A stretch of 64,000 nucleotides of DNA from Epiperipatus broadwayi (taxonomy: Eukaryota > Onychophora > Udeonychophora > Euonychophora > Peripatidae): assembly GCA_028023455.1 (NCBI GenBank), contig JAQFVV010006294.1:4367001-4431000 (forward strand). Direction: 5' to 3'. Below are positions 12,313-23,599 of this stretch, one piece after another (positions within the stretch are counted from its first letter, which is position 1; every line of letters starts with the position of its first letter). The notes beneath the pieces are model-generated. The model worked only from the letters and a program-made list of their open reading frames with translations. It was not told where the DNA came from and did no database searches. Both the position numbers and the translations under genes were made by a program.

Positions 12313-12572
12313 ATATTTAGATTACTATTCTTTTTCTTTTTATTCTGTGACAGTGACTCCATTAAATTAGTGACTATCTCGTGTTTCAAAAGGAAGAGTA
12401 TTCCTCAAATATTATAAAATCTATACAGTGCATGTCTAGAGGGGTGATTCCCTAATGTCTATTGTCATGTTTTTATAGACATTGTTTCTCTTAAACATTT
12501 CTAACTCAGTTTCTTAAAAAATTACTATTCTTTTTCTTTTTATTCTGTGTCAATGACTCCATTAAATTAGTT
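12313..12572. repeat. Local direct repeat around an older repeat fragment
   Basis: ACTATTCTTTTTCTTTTTAT...ATTAAATTAGT occurs at about 12,324-12,370 and again at about 12,525-12,570. Between them, 12,389-12,465 matches the arm of the composite repeat at 9.7 kb (GAGTATTC..CAAATATTATAAAA). Confidence 0.55.
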
Positions 12573-13944
12573 TCTGGCATTATTTCTAATAAATAATAGA
12601 TATGTTCTCTTGGTTTTATCTAGAACATTGTTGAAGGTGAGAATGTTTCTTTTTAATAATCTCATTCAACGTTTCATATTGATAATCCATGATATCATCC
12701 AGAATTTATTTGTGGTTATGATTTTAATATTAAAACTGAAATATTCTATCCATAGGCAACAAAAATGGAGTCTGTATAGTTTTTTGTGAATTCCATCTAA
12801 TAACATTTTTGTATACAGCTAATGCTTTACTTTCTGAAAAATGTATTGGCAATAAAAAAAGGCATTGAAATTCCCAAAATTTACACTCTTGCTCCAAACT
12901 TTGTTTCTAAATTTGTAATCCCTTGCTTTTCAATTTTAACATTTCAATAATTGATCCAATAAGTGTATCTTGTTTTGAATTTTAGTTGTGTTTTTTTTTA
13001 TTTGTTTTTACTTGCTCAAATTGCCAGAAAAAACCCCCATTTATTATGCAAATGTTGAATAGATGTCCATCAAATTAAATTGGTATTAGTCAATCTGCAC
13101 AAAATTATATCCAATGATAGATCTTACAATACCTTTTTGAAACTGAAAGTCAATTTTTTGTTTTTGTCCATATTCTGCAATGTAGATAACATATTCTCTG
13201 ATTCAAAATTCCCAAATTTAGCTTGTCTTTATTTGTTAATTCCTAAGTAGTCATTGTTTAAGCATATATGTCATATCAAGTTTTTTCCCTGTTTAATGCA
13301 ATGCAAATTTCAAGTTCCTATAATGACATTTTTGCATCATCTATAAACAGTATATAGGAATTTGTTTTGCAAACATTCTGGTTATTCATATATAGAGAGA
13401 TAGCTCTGAAATAAGAAAAATGTTATTTACATAAAATGCAAGATTGGTGTAAGCTAGGAGTCATGTGATACTTTATTTTGGTGGCTGCAGTTAATTTATT
13501 ATTGACATAATTAAAGTAAATGGTTGCTAACTTACTATCACTCTTCTATGGTTAAATAAGTAAGTTGACTTGATCGCAAATCCTTGAAGTGATCAACATT
13601 TCAAGTTACTTGCTTCATAGTGGTAAATAATTAATCGATAGAGACCAAAACAATGATTTTTATTCAAAGAAGACTATAAACCAAAAATTGGATGTGAGAA
13701 TCTGTTTTCACTGTAATTTTCAATTCATTGACAGTTTATGCCTTACAGAATTAACCATGTGTAATGAACTAGAAGAATCATGTGATTCAATTATAAACTA
13801 TCACTAGCGATTATCAAGACTTATGAAGTGTTTGATCACAGTTCTCCAGGGTTTTGATTACAGACATTCCTTTGATAGAGAACTCAACATGCACACAAAT
13901 AAATAAATGAAATAAAGATTTCTAATAGTAATATTAAATAATTG

Positions 13945-14810
13945 TATTTTTTTCCTCGAAAGTATCGCAGTTATGTTTTAAGGTAAATAAAAATTAGAAT
14001 TTATTTCTTGTTTTTTTTTTTTAAAAAAAAGTTTGGCTGTATATATGAAAGCATATGCATTAAGTTTTCTACCTGAAGGCGGTGAACTAGCGATGATACT
14101 TGATATGTCATTACTTACCATTACCTTAACAAATTATTTTAATATCTTAGTTTCAGATCTACATCGTAAACTTTTACGAGCTCTTTACATCGCTATTTTT
14201 AAAAATATGGTATTGTTTATATAAGATTTTTTTTAAACAACCACACTGTGTTTATTAGATATATTAAACAACTTTCAAACTGCATTAATAAAATCTGTAA
14301 AATATAAATTTCGTTAAGAATGTATTATATGTTTATAAAAGCAAATGTTGTGGGTGGAAGGATAAAGATTACAATGAAAACAAATATAACAATCGAATAT
14401 AGATCGAGAGTTCGAAAATGTTTGAGAGCACTGGAATCGATTTCACTCCAACTACAATTATGTAATGCTTTCTTATTCGGACAAATTATGATATAATAAA
14501 TAATCATATGGTCAGTTGCTCAGAAGGTTGTGTTATTTGAGCAATACCATTCAGTTAACTGGATTGAGATTTTTTTACAACTTTATTTACGTCATTCAGT
14601 TAAAAACCTCGCTAAACTGTGTAAAGTAAATTAAATACAGTAATTACAATATGGGCAGACAGGGCTACAACATCCACACACACTATTGTATCTACTATTT
14701 ACTTAATTCCATTTACTATTTTTACCTAAGTTAATAAAATTAAAAATGGCAAAAACAAATTTATCAAATGTTAAAATGACTGTACGTAACGCGGGAAAAT
14801 AAAGTTAAAA
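13945..14810. other. CpG-retaining zone with a possible minus-strand splice donor
   Basis: CpGs are clearly more frequent than in the flanks. On the minus strand a good donor-like sequence (AATG|GTAAGTAATG) lies at about 14,110-14,125. The sequence upstream of it on that strand has stops in all frames, so at best it would be a non-coding first exon. The evidence is suggestive only. Confidence 0.2.
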
Positions 14811-15078
14811 ATTATATTGCATCCTAATATGTGGTTCTTTGATAAAACAAGCATGCTATAAAAATAAAATCTAACAATAGCTAAAACTTGTTGTGTGAAT
14901 GTATGTGCATATGGGGGGGGGTATAAATAGATATCACTCATAGAGAAAAATGGATGCATGTCAAAGCATAGGCTTTAATTTATTTGCAAATTTATTCTGC
15001 CTAGCAAAAAACACAACTAAATAATATATATAAATGCATTCAAATTCTTATATATAGCAAATAAAAAATAATAATCAT

Positions 15079-15181
15079 GTCTTGCATTGGTGGCCGAGAG
15101 GTCAGCGCGACTGCCTCACAAGCAGTTGCTCGGGTTGCGGGTTCGCGTCTCGGCCGATGCTATGACACTTGAAAAAATAAT
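15079..15181 (+). repeat. tRNA-derived SINE, family S1
   Basis: The head GGTGGCCGAGAGGTCAGCGC (A-box region) is followed by GCGGGTTCGCGTCTCGGCCG (B-box region), ATGCTATGACACTTG and an AAT-rich tail. Direct repeats AATAATAATCAT at 15,067-15,078 and 15,182-15,193 fit a target-site duplication, though the AAT-rich tail makes the right one less certain. It is the best-preserved S1 copy in the window. Confidence 0.85.
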
Positions 15182-15944
15182 AATAATAATCATAGCATAA
15201 AAATAAATTCTGTACAGGAAACAATAATAAAAAATAAATCAAATCCACTAAATATATGTATTAAAACACAAAATTTATATTAATTACTTCAATCTAAACG
15301 GATTAGAAAAATTGTATTTAAACCTATAAAGATTTTATTTAAAATTATTAATTGTATCTATTTTACTTGTGTCTCTTCAAATATAATTTTAATGAGATAG
15401 AAATACAAAGCAGAAAAGATGCTCTATCAACAACCAATTAAAAGATATAAAAAGTGATTCAAACTCAGTGAAGAAAGTAATGCTATTGAAAAAACAATAT
15501 GCAGAGAAATAAGCCATCCTTGCTGAATATCTTTCAAAGAATAAATCCAAGGAATTCACAAGATACAAGTTTCACTCAGAATACTATCAGATCATCAGAT
15601 GCACTAAAATTTAAAGTAATCATGAAAATAAGTAAGCATATAATGCATATGTTTTGTAATCACGAAAATAACTATGAATGCTGTAATTTTAAATGTACTG
15701 TTATCACACACACACTACACACAAATTAATTGTTTACCCTAAAATCCCAGAAATATATAAAGTACTATACTAAGTGGAAAATGAACAAGCATAAATTAAA
15801 ATTTTTTTAAAACGTTACAGAATAACTACTATTCAAAGTTTGAATGAAAAAAAAAAAAAGGAGTAAAACAAACTCTGTAGAAGGTTCAATGAAATCAGAT
15901 AATAGGGGAAATTATATAGATGAAATTTTCAAACATAGTTTTTT

Positions 15945-16008
15945 TTAAAATGTGTCAAAGCATCAGCGAACCCGCAAACCGGGGCAACTACTTGTCCTCC
16001 AACGCTTG
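15945..16008 (-). repeat. tRNA-derived SINE, family S1 (deleted copy)
   Basis: On the minus strand a partial head reads GTTGCCCCGGTTTGCGGGTTC followed by GCTGATGCTTTGACACA. The A-box half and anticodon region are mostly missing. It matches the 3' half of the copies at 7.7 and 15.1 kb. Confidence 0.65.
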
Positions 16009-16324
16009 AGTTTTTATTTAAATTCGTTGAAAAAGCATTTTACTTTTCACAGATATATACAGTTACGATTCTATTTATCAAACAAATGTGATTACAAAAA
16101 TAGAAATATTTTATCAAATATGAATTAGTACAATTGTTTTAAAAAATATGGACAATAAAAACTGAAGTTTGCATTAAAAACAGTAACTTAGTCAATTTAC
16201 TCCAATAGTTCTAGGAGGTGTTAACTTTTTAATAGCGGTTCTGGAATAGAGTAAAGTGAATTATTCCCCTCCCCAGTGTTGATACTGAAAAATCAAGTGA
16301 TATTCTTAAATTTTTTGGTTTTTG

Positions 16325-16580
16325 TCAGAGCATAGCTCATTTCAAATCCTCCATGTTGTTACTATCCACTAACACAGAAATTCTAAACATACCATTTCAC
16401 TACATGTCCATTTTCAGAAAAAAAAGGCTCCTCTTGTGACCTAGAGGCATAAAACAACTGAATTTCCATGCCTGTGCTGCTAGCTTGATGCTTTTCACCA
16501 CATCACTCTCATATAAGATTGGGAATGATGCTATCTACTTGTAATATTTTGTAGAAGAATGAATACTCATGATGTTTGGT
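16325..16580 (+). repeat. Interspersed repeat shared with 4.0-4.3 kb
   Basis: This is the second copy of the repeat described at 3990-4330, sharing the ordered phrases CTAGAGGCATAAAA, AATTTCCATGCC, CACATCACTCTCATATAAG and GAATGAATACTCAT. The two copies are diverged but collinear over about 190 bases. Confidence 0.5.
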
Positions 16581-16958
16581 AAAAACTAGATTTATCATAA
16601 TTAAAGCATGAAACATGTTTATAAACTGTACTTAAAAATAACCTAATGTAATGAATTTTATTATAAAAAGTGTTTGAATTGTAAAATGATTACAATAAAC
16701 ATGAATTAAGAAATAAAGAAAAATCCGTCCAATAATAACTGATACAGGCTAGAAAATTTTAGAAAATTATTATAAGTAAATTAAGTCTTATATCTAACTG
16801 TATTTAAATTGAAATTTAATTATTTGTTTAATCTACAAAAAACACATTCTATACAGTTTAATAAAATGAACTTATTAGAATATATGGTGTTGCTCTAAAA
16901 TTGAGATGCCAGAATAAATGTGATAGGGGATGACAAACCACCATTGATAATGTTATTA

Positions 16959-17171
16959 AACAACCAAACATCATATGATCAGCATCTCTTATGCTAGCAC
17001 ATAACTTATTAAACAGGCAAAACTCTCCATACAGTAGTGCCACTCTGTGCCAACCAGAGTAATCAATGGATGTCAGAAGGCTTCTGCATAAAATCCCCAT
17101 CTAGTGCCTACTCATCCAATATTACTCTGGTTGGCACAGGGTGGCACTACTGTATAGAGAGTTTTGCCTGT
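16959..17171. mobile_element. Hammerhead-family hairpin element, ribozyme lost, 15-bp target-site duplication
   Basis: Perfect 15-mers TTGATAATGTTATTA flank the element at 16,944-16,958 and 17,172-17,186. The left part carries the family tail in reverse (ACATCATATGATCAGCATC) and the arm (CAAAACTCTCCATACAGTAG...CTCATCCAATAT). The right part is the arm's distal half in reverse (ATTACTCTGGTTGGCACAGG...GTTTTGCCTG). The junction replaces the hammerhead and internal region, so this copy has no ribozyme but was still a mobile unit. The 80-codon minus-strand frame over it is a by-product. Confidence 0.75.
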
Positions 17172-17183
17172 TTGATAATGTTA

Positions 17184-17765
17184 TTACTTGGTCATGGTGC
17201 TTCTGTTACCTAGACAACTTAATTTCAGCAGAGAACCTAATATATATTCTTAGAAGATTGTCCACTTAACTAATATCCTTTAATATTAGATGATTATTTA
17301 CAGCAATTTTTCAAAACAAAAGCTGTTATATTGTTCAACAGTTCTACGAACAATGGTAAAAGAAATAAAAAAAATTAAGATTTGCAATGTGATCTCAGGA
17401 ATTGTTTACCTCATGATTTCCACTATGATATAGATGAAATGCGAATTCCTTACTGCATGGCCAAGTATTATTATTTGGTCATAGTGTCTCTATTGCCTAG
17501 ATAATCCAATCTATCTTCAGCAGAGAATTTAGCATACACACATACAATCCATTTTTCTTAATATATTTTAGTATTTAGTAATTATTTACAGCAATTTTCC
17601 AAAACAAAAGGTTATACTTCAACAGTTTCTTGATTATTGGTGGAAGCGGTATTATTGGAACTTTAGATACCTGTCATACAATCTAAGTTTTGCAATGTGA
17701 CCTCAAAGATTGTTTTACTCATTAGTTTCACTAGATCTATATAAAATGTGAGTTCACTGGTGCAC
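17184..17765. repeat. Old tandem duplication, about 290-bp unit
   Basis: Two diverged units start TTACTTGGTCATGGTG (17,183) and TTATTTGGTCATAGTG (17,471). They keep the same order: a CCTAGA phrase, TCAGCAGAGAA, GATTATTTACAGCAATTTT, TTGCAATGTGA and AAATG.GA.TTC. A third fragment in reverse orientation is at about 23,080-23,160 (TATCTAGGCAATAGAG). The unit is probably an interspersed repeat of unknown class. Confidence 0.55.
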
Positions 17766-17865
17766 AATTATCTGTTAAGACTTAGTTCTTTATATAATAA
17801 TTCAATTAAGTACTTATTTTGAGAGATAAGCATATGCTTTTATCTGTTGATATATAGAAATTTAA

Positions 17866-18030
17866 AGTAAAGAGAAAGGTGGAACCACCTTTTTTATATA
17901 AAAAAATCTCTGTCTTGTGTTGTGATTTGAGAGCTCCCTATACAGTCATCATTGCATCTGATTGGCTGTCATATAAGCATTCTAAAAGCATATGCAAGAG
18001 GTTTTCAGCCTTTCACTTTAATATCTATAA
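17866..18030 (+). repeat. Interspersed repeat with CCAAT-like box, copy 1
   Basis: The segment contains AAGGTGGAACCACCTTTTTT (a short hairpin), TCTCTGTCTTG, CATCTGATTGGCT (an inverted CCAAT box) and AAGAGGTTTTCAGCC. The same blocks occur in the same order on the opposite strand at 30,185-30,295. The family is not recognised. Confidence 0.45.
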
Positions 18031-18554
18031 TAAAATAATCTTTAAAATAATTATTTAAGTTTTTAAATAATAGGAATAGATAAACAAGAACAATGTAATT
18101 TTTTACAACTTCATAGTTATTGTTTTATTCCATTTGTAAATAAAGCCAGTTATCAGATAAATAATATAAACTAATAATTTATCTTTAATTAAATGGATTG
18201 AGAATAATAATAAGAAATAGTGAGCTATTCTTGCTTTTTAATTTTTAGTGTTCGATGTTTGGAACTACTTAAAAGGGTATAATATCAAAATGGGTGATAA
18301 GCTTTCTTCTTGATAATACATGGCTTAAATAGTGTGAGATTAAAAAAACAGTATTTGTATTATTGCAACATATATATAAATTTAAATAAATAAGATTTTA
18401 ATACGATAGCGTATCTATCTTCCTATTATTTTTTTATCAGTTAATCTGTTTAACTATTTAGAGTACATCAAAGCACATATGACTTGTCTACAAGCACTAG
18501 CATCAGTAATTCATTCTATTTCAGTGTTTTCTAGAATCATCTATATAAGCATGG

Positions 18555-18700
18555 ATGTGCTCCATGTGGTGTAAAACATGAATAAATAACAAGCTGTAGA
18601 GCAGAAGGTCTAAAGATTACATGTCAGCTCTATCATTTCTGATACTTAAACTTCTTTTGAACTTTCAAGTAATAAAACACTTGATTATTATTATTTTCAT
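18555..18700 (+). repeat. tRNA-derived SINE, family S2 (diverged)
   Basis: The copy ends with CTTCTTTTGAACTTTCAAGT, then AATAAA and CACTTGATTATTATTATT, the S2 3' signature. The head region (ATGTGGTGTAAAACATG...) is diverged. Compare the better copies at 22.8 and 52.1 kb. Confidence 0.5.
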
Positions 18701-18838
18701 TAATACTGGATATCCGATGAAACTACTAATCTATGCATTCAATTAGTTTCTTACTATTGGTCTTCATTAAAGAAAAATGCTGGATTACAACATCCAGTGA
18801 GAAGCCTTTTTTATTTTTATAATACTATTCAAGCTAAT

Positions 18839-18905
18839 GAAAGTTTCAAAATCCCTAAGACATATAAGACATATGAAAGTTTCAAAATCCCTAAGACATA
18901 TAGAA
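18839..18905. repeat. Tandem duplication, 36-bp period
   Basis: The unit GAAAGTTTCAAAATCCCTAA followed by GACATAT occurs twice, with AAGTTTC starting at 18,841 and 18,877. The two copies are essentially identical. Confidence 0.85.
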
Positions 18906-19204
18906 AAGATCTCTGGGTTGGGTTTAAAGCTTTAAAATTTTTGAAATTTTAGTTTAAATAGTATAATAGTACTGGTAAATATGGCTACTGGAAGAACATG
19001 GGAAATTCAGTATTTTTCACTGATGTTAATTAATTATTCATGCTTATATAGGTGATAAATTATATAAGTAAAAAATTGATTATAGCCCTTTTACATAAAT
19101 AGATTGTTTTTATCATTAAAGGTTTAGATGAAGAATTTGTAAAAAAATAATTGTTTCTCCAATCTCAACTGGGGTTTTATAATTAACTTAAAAGCATGGA
19201 ATGT

Positions 19205-19265
19205 CCAGGAAATAATTAATTCAATCACTTGTTATAAAAATTAATGATTGAATTAATTAATTTCT
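19205..19265. repeat. Short hairpin
   Basis: AATAATTAATTCAATCA (about 19,210-19,226) pairs with TGATTGAATTAATTAATT (about 19,244-19,261) around an 18-base loop. It could be a tiny MITE or chance in AT-rich DNA. Confidence 0.5.
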
Positions 19266-19299
19266 GATACCCCATACTTTTATTTTTAATTAAGTATAA

Positions 19300-21180
19300 A
19301 ATTCCAATTGTGGTTGAAGAAAACAAATTTTTTTTTGGCTTTTTATGGCGCAATAAATAAAAACATTATGAAATATCTTTTATATATAATATTATTAATT
19401 TTTTACTATTCAGGTATTTTTTTGTAATCATTCCTATTTAAAATGGAGATTTTTTTTGTCATACTCTGTGTTACATTTTAAAGAACATTAAAATTCAATT
19501 CCAATATTATTTTGGTTATGAAATAAATGTTTTTAAGAAAGAAACTCTTATAATCAAGAGAAAATAAAATTTCATTTTAAAAGAAACAAATTTTATGATC
19601 AATTGAAATTAAGATTTGGATTTATTTCTATTTTGATGGATCATTAATACTTTTTAATGTAACCTTTTTTTAAATAAAAGCATTTAACAAATATATCAAC
19701 CTCTCATTGCATTGCTAAAATTTAGTTCACAATATCCTTAGATTATATAGACCACTTGATAATCCTAAAATATTTTACTCTCATATTGCATTGTCATTGA
19801 TTTCTAATACCTGTACAAAATTTGAAGGAAATCCATTTGATAGAAATATGTTAAACTTCAACTAGAAAATTATAAGAAAGACATTCATAGAAGTTTGTGT
19901 TGTGTGAATGAAGATTAGTACTACAAGGAAATTCTTTTTTAAAATGTGATGATAATGCCTTTTTTATATAAAAACAACAACACAATTTTGCATAAATTTT
20001 AATCTTTTTTTTGTTGACCATCTTGAATCATATGGAAATGAAGGTCATGGAACAATTTTTTCTTAACAATCTATGAATGAATAATATTGTTAAAAATGTT
20101 TTTTTTTCTGTTTGATAAAATATGTTTTTAGAGTTTTTAAAAAGGCAAATATTGCCTATATGATTGAATGAAATGGTGGACCTAAGTATAAACTTCCATT
20201 GATTCATTGCTAACTGAGGAAAATAAAAAAATGTCAAGTTTGATTAATAGATTAAAATTACGATGATCAATGTAATGCTTTGAAGATCACCTGTTATTTA
20301 TGGAATTAATATGCAAGAATATTTTATTGAAGAGACTCTGAAAACAGTATGAACCAGTTCTCATATATCTGTCAATGTAAAACAGCTATTACTAACCAAC
20401 CATGCCATTATTACTTTGATTCTAAGTAAATACTATCAATAATTTAATAGTGTTAAATAGATTAAAAAATTAGATATGCAAATATATAAACAGATGAAAA
20501 GCAGCTGCTTGAAAACTATGAATATGTGATAATAATCATATGTTTGAATTAACATTTGAAGAAGACATATTTGTTAGAAAATATATAGTTATGTAAAACT
20601 AGATTCTAAGAACTAACTGTTCTTAAAAGAAATGATTTTCCTACAATTGATTTACTGATGGTATACTAAAAAAAAAATAGAATTAAAATTGCAATACACA
20701 TACTTTTAAAAAATTGGAACTAATTTTAAAAAATTGAGAATTTTTATTATAAGTTTGCTACTTGGGACTTTTGACAAAAGACTGTTTATGAAATGTAAAG
20801 TTGGTATCTTATATCTAGATTCCTTACAATCCCTGGATTGTTCTTTTAAATTCTATTTGACCTTTGGATAAATATGTTGGTGTTATGCATCGTGATCTGC
20901 TTTCATGGTAGATAAACAGTCAAATAACATTATGTTATAAGAGGAATTAATGAATGATGGGAAGATTATGTTTACACATTTTATCATTATTACATCAATG
21001 TGATTCTGAAGATATTTAAAAAAGCAAAAGATACACATATGCGTACTTCCAATCCATACACAGCTATGCAAACATGGAATTCAATCCTAAATGGGCAAAT
21101 CTGATTTAAACTAAGACATTTTAATAAGCTCAATCATTAAATTCACTGAAGCAATATAAATTTTTTTAGCATACTACTAA
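19300..21180. other. AT-rich DNA without a gene
   Basis: No gene, RNA or repeat boundary was recognised. Several open frames of 60 to 70 codons on the minus strand are AT-rich and lack any motif, so they are not called. Confidence 0.5.
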
Positions 21181-21190
21181 TAATGAAAAC

Positions 21191-21320
21191 AAATCTTTTG
21201 TGAATCTTCTTTCTGAATTCTCATTGTAAACAATGTATTAGTTAAAGAATTTTAGAAATCTTTTGTGAATCTTCTTTCTGAATTCTCACTGTAGACAATG
21301 TATTAATTAAAGAATTTTAG
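21191..21320. repeat. Tandem duplication, 65-bp period
   Basis: Two copies of a 65-base unit begin AAATCTTTTGTGAATCTTCT at 21,191 and 21,256 and run to AAAGAATTTTAG. Only about three positions differ between them. Confidence 0.9.
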
Positions 21321-22744
21321 AATGTCTTTTTGTAACCTATTCTTATTTAACTGTTGTAACCAATCCTTTCCAGAACCCTTACTGTAAATACGTCAATAAA
21401 ATATATTGAAAATAATAATGTGATTATATGGGTTTCTAAATGATGTAAAATATACATAATTTAAATTTGTAATTGTATTATTTGGCAGCACATAACTTAT
21501 ATATTTACATAATCATCAAATTAAGAGAAACATATACTTTGATATTCTAAAATACAAATGGAATCAAATAAATTCTGATCTGATTTTCTGATATTTTTTT
21601 TTAATTTGGACAAATATAGGAATATCCTTCAGATCTTTTTTAATTACCAGATTTTATTTCTTTAATATATATTATGATTTATTTAAGTTACATTTTAATT
21701 TAATTTTGAATTTATAAACATTTAAAAATAATAACATAGTATAGTGAATAAATTAATAAATACATATAGTAAAAGATAAAGTTCAGTAAATAGCTGAGAA
21801 TTATATCTTAATGTTATGAGCACTATGTTTCTATTTTGTTCTTTATTTAATATATAGGGTATATGAGCACAGACTTTCACATGACCCACCACTCTCCACT
21901 CTATCTAATAACACTGATACACTCAAACACATATATGTTGAAAAGATAAATAATCACCAATATACATATTTCATGCTAAACCAGCAATCATCAGTTGGTC
22001 CAGATTATCATCTCCACACATATATACTATAAGTGCTCAGATATATATTAAGATAGACAATCTTTATACTTTAATGGACAGGCTTCAATCTACTCTACAC
22101 TCCAACTCTTCAACCATTCATCCAATTGAAAATCTGATGATGGAATGCTCAAAGGCCACCCTGAGCCCGAGTTTATCTGATTACTCTTCTTAATTCTGAT
22201 GTTATTTCTTTTTCCTTATAAAACTTTCAATTGATGCTTTAATGACTAACACTTATATAAGTTATATTTCTGTATTAAGTACTATTTATTAAATCTGCAT
22301 TTTATTTCATTGGTTTAAGTGGCAAACCTAATAATTAAGGTTTATAAATGGACTTCAGTCAAGTAAAATAAATCTATTTGATCAATTAAATGAAACTGTT
22401 GTGCTCAATATATTTGTTGGTGTTTAAATATCATATGACCTCCCATACAACTACCATATGTTTATTTACCTAATTATTGTTAGAAAACTAGAAGAAATCT
22501 TACAACAAAAAATATAGAAAGCAAAGCCTGAAAATGCAACAACAGACTAATGTCTAAATAAGCTGGCATAATGTTTGATGTAAGAGCATAAATATCAATA
22601 TATGTGTGCATAGTAAAATTAATCATTACTATTAAGTTCCCAACAGCATATAGGTGCTTTAAAGACATCAGCAGTTTATGAGAAGGATGGGGGTGGATTA
22701 CTGCTACATCCCTTTTTAATTTAGAAAAAGTATTAATGCAGAAA

Positions 22745-22890
22745 GACCTGAGGAAAAAAAAAGGCTTTATTGCTCAGAAGTTCATAAGAAGTTTGAGTGC
22801 CAGATCTGTGAGTGCCAAAAGCAACATGGGACCTTTCAATTCTAAGTTGGACACTCTACCAATTGCACCAAACTGCACAGTGTTTCACAT
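22745..22890 (-). repeat. tRNA-derived SINE, family S2 (reference copy)
   Basis: The minus strand begins with a tRNA-like head TTTGGTGCAATTGGTAGAGT (A-box consensus). It continues through GGTCCCATGTTGC and ends CTTCTTATGAACTTCTGAGC then AATAAAGCC and a T-run. The complete head-to-tail order makes this the reference for the diverged S2 copies. The 65-codon plus-strand frame over it (22,736-22,933) is its antisense and not a gene. Confidence 0.65.
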
Positions 22891-23464
22891 CTATGATGAT
22901 TGCTTATTAAATATGTTTTTGGAGATGTTTTAATATAATAAAAGTATATTGTAAGAGCAAATTTAGTTACTTGCATGTGTTTTATTTTATGTAATAGTTA
23001 TTATGATTTCTACAATATTAATGATTGAAAAATGATGAAATATGCATATATTACTATTGCAATCGATTTTGTTTGTATTTTTGTCAATGTCTATTTCTAC
23101 AAGCAAATAGAGTATCTAGGCAATAGAGTTAATCCCAAGACCAAGCAATAACTCTTGGCATCTGTTGTAGTTTGCTATTGTTTGCCACTTTAATAGTATA
23201 ATGCAGTGTAACATCTTAAGTCTTAGAGCTGCAGTATATATAAATGGATGAATTTGTATTCAGTATTATAGAATGTATAGATTAATAAATTACTGACTTG
23301 AGGCAAAAAGGAGACATTTCATAGGATAGAAAGATGGATAGTTAACAAAAAAATGAAAATAATTAGAGTGAATCATGAGTCAAATATATCACTACTTATA
23401 TCAAGTGATGTAGTTGGGATTGGGATATATATGTTCATATCACATTTATAGAAAACTGCAATTT

Positions 23465-23568
23465 TTTTCCCTCATGTGTCATATCATCAGACAGGAAGTG
23501 AACCCACTAACCTGGGACTACTGCTTGTAAAGCAGCTGTCGCTGACCTCTCAACCACCAATGCTTGAC
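23465..23568 (-). repeat. tRNA-derived SINE, family S1, with target-site duplication
   Basis: The minus strand reads GGTGGTTGAGAGGTCAGCGA (A-box region), then GTTAGTGGGTTCACTTCCTG (B-box region) and ATGATATGACACATGAGG. A perfect 15-mer (AGAAAACTGCAATTT) flanks it at 23,450-23,464 and 23,569-23,583. Retroposition is therefore clear, and the divergence from the 15.1 kb copy is moderate. Confidence 0.9.
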
Positions 23569-23599
23569 AGAAAACTGCAATTTATCATATAATGATATA

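Noticed and set aside
15089-15166. Functional tRNA gene
   Set aside because: The head looks tRNA-like, but the same sequence recurs with a shared 3' tail and target-site duplications, which marks a SINE. No clean cloverleaf could be drawn.
16858-17100. 80-codon minus-strand ORF
   Set aside because: It lies across the arm of the hammerhead-family hairpin element and is only a chance open frame of that repeat.
22129-22165. CTGATGA at 22,133 as a hammerhead
   Set aside because: No GAAAC follows at a suitable distance and no stem II is present. The same applies to CTGATGA at about 55,729 and 58,916.
21841-22200. C-rich stretch as a possible exon
   Set aside because: No open frame with splice sites was found on either strand, and its composition is not codon-like.
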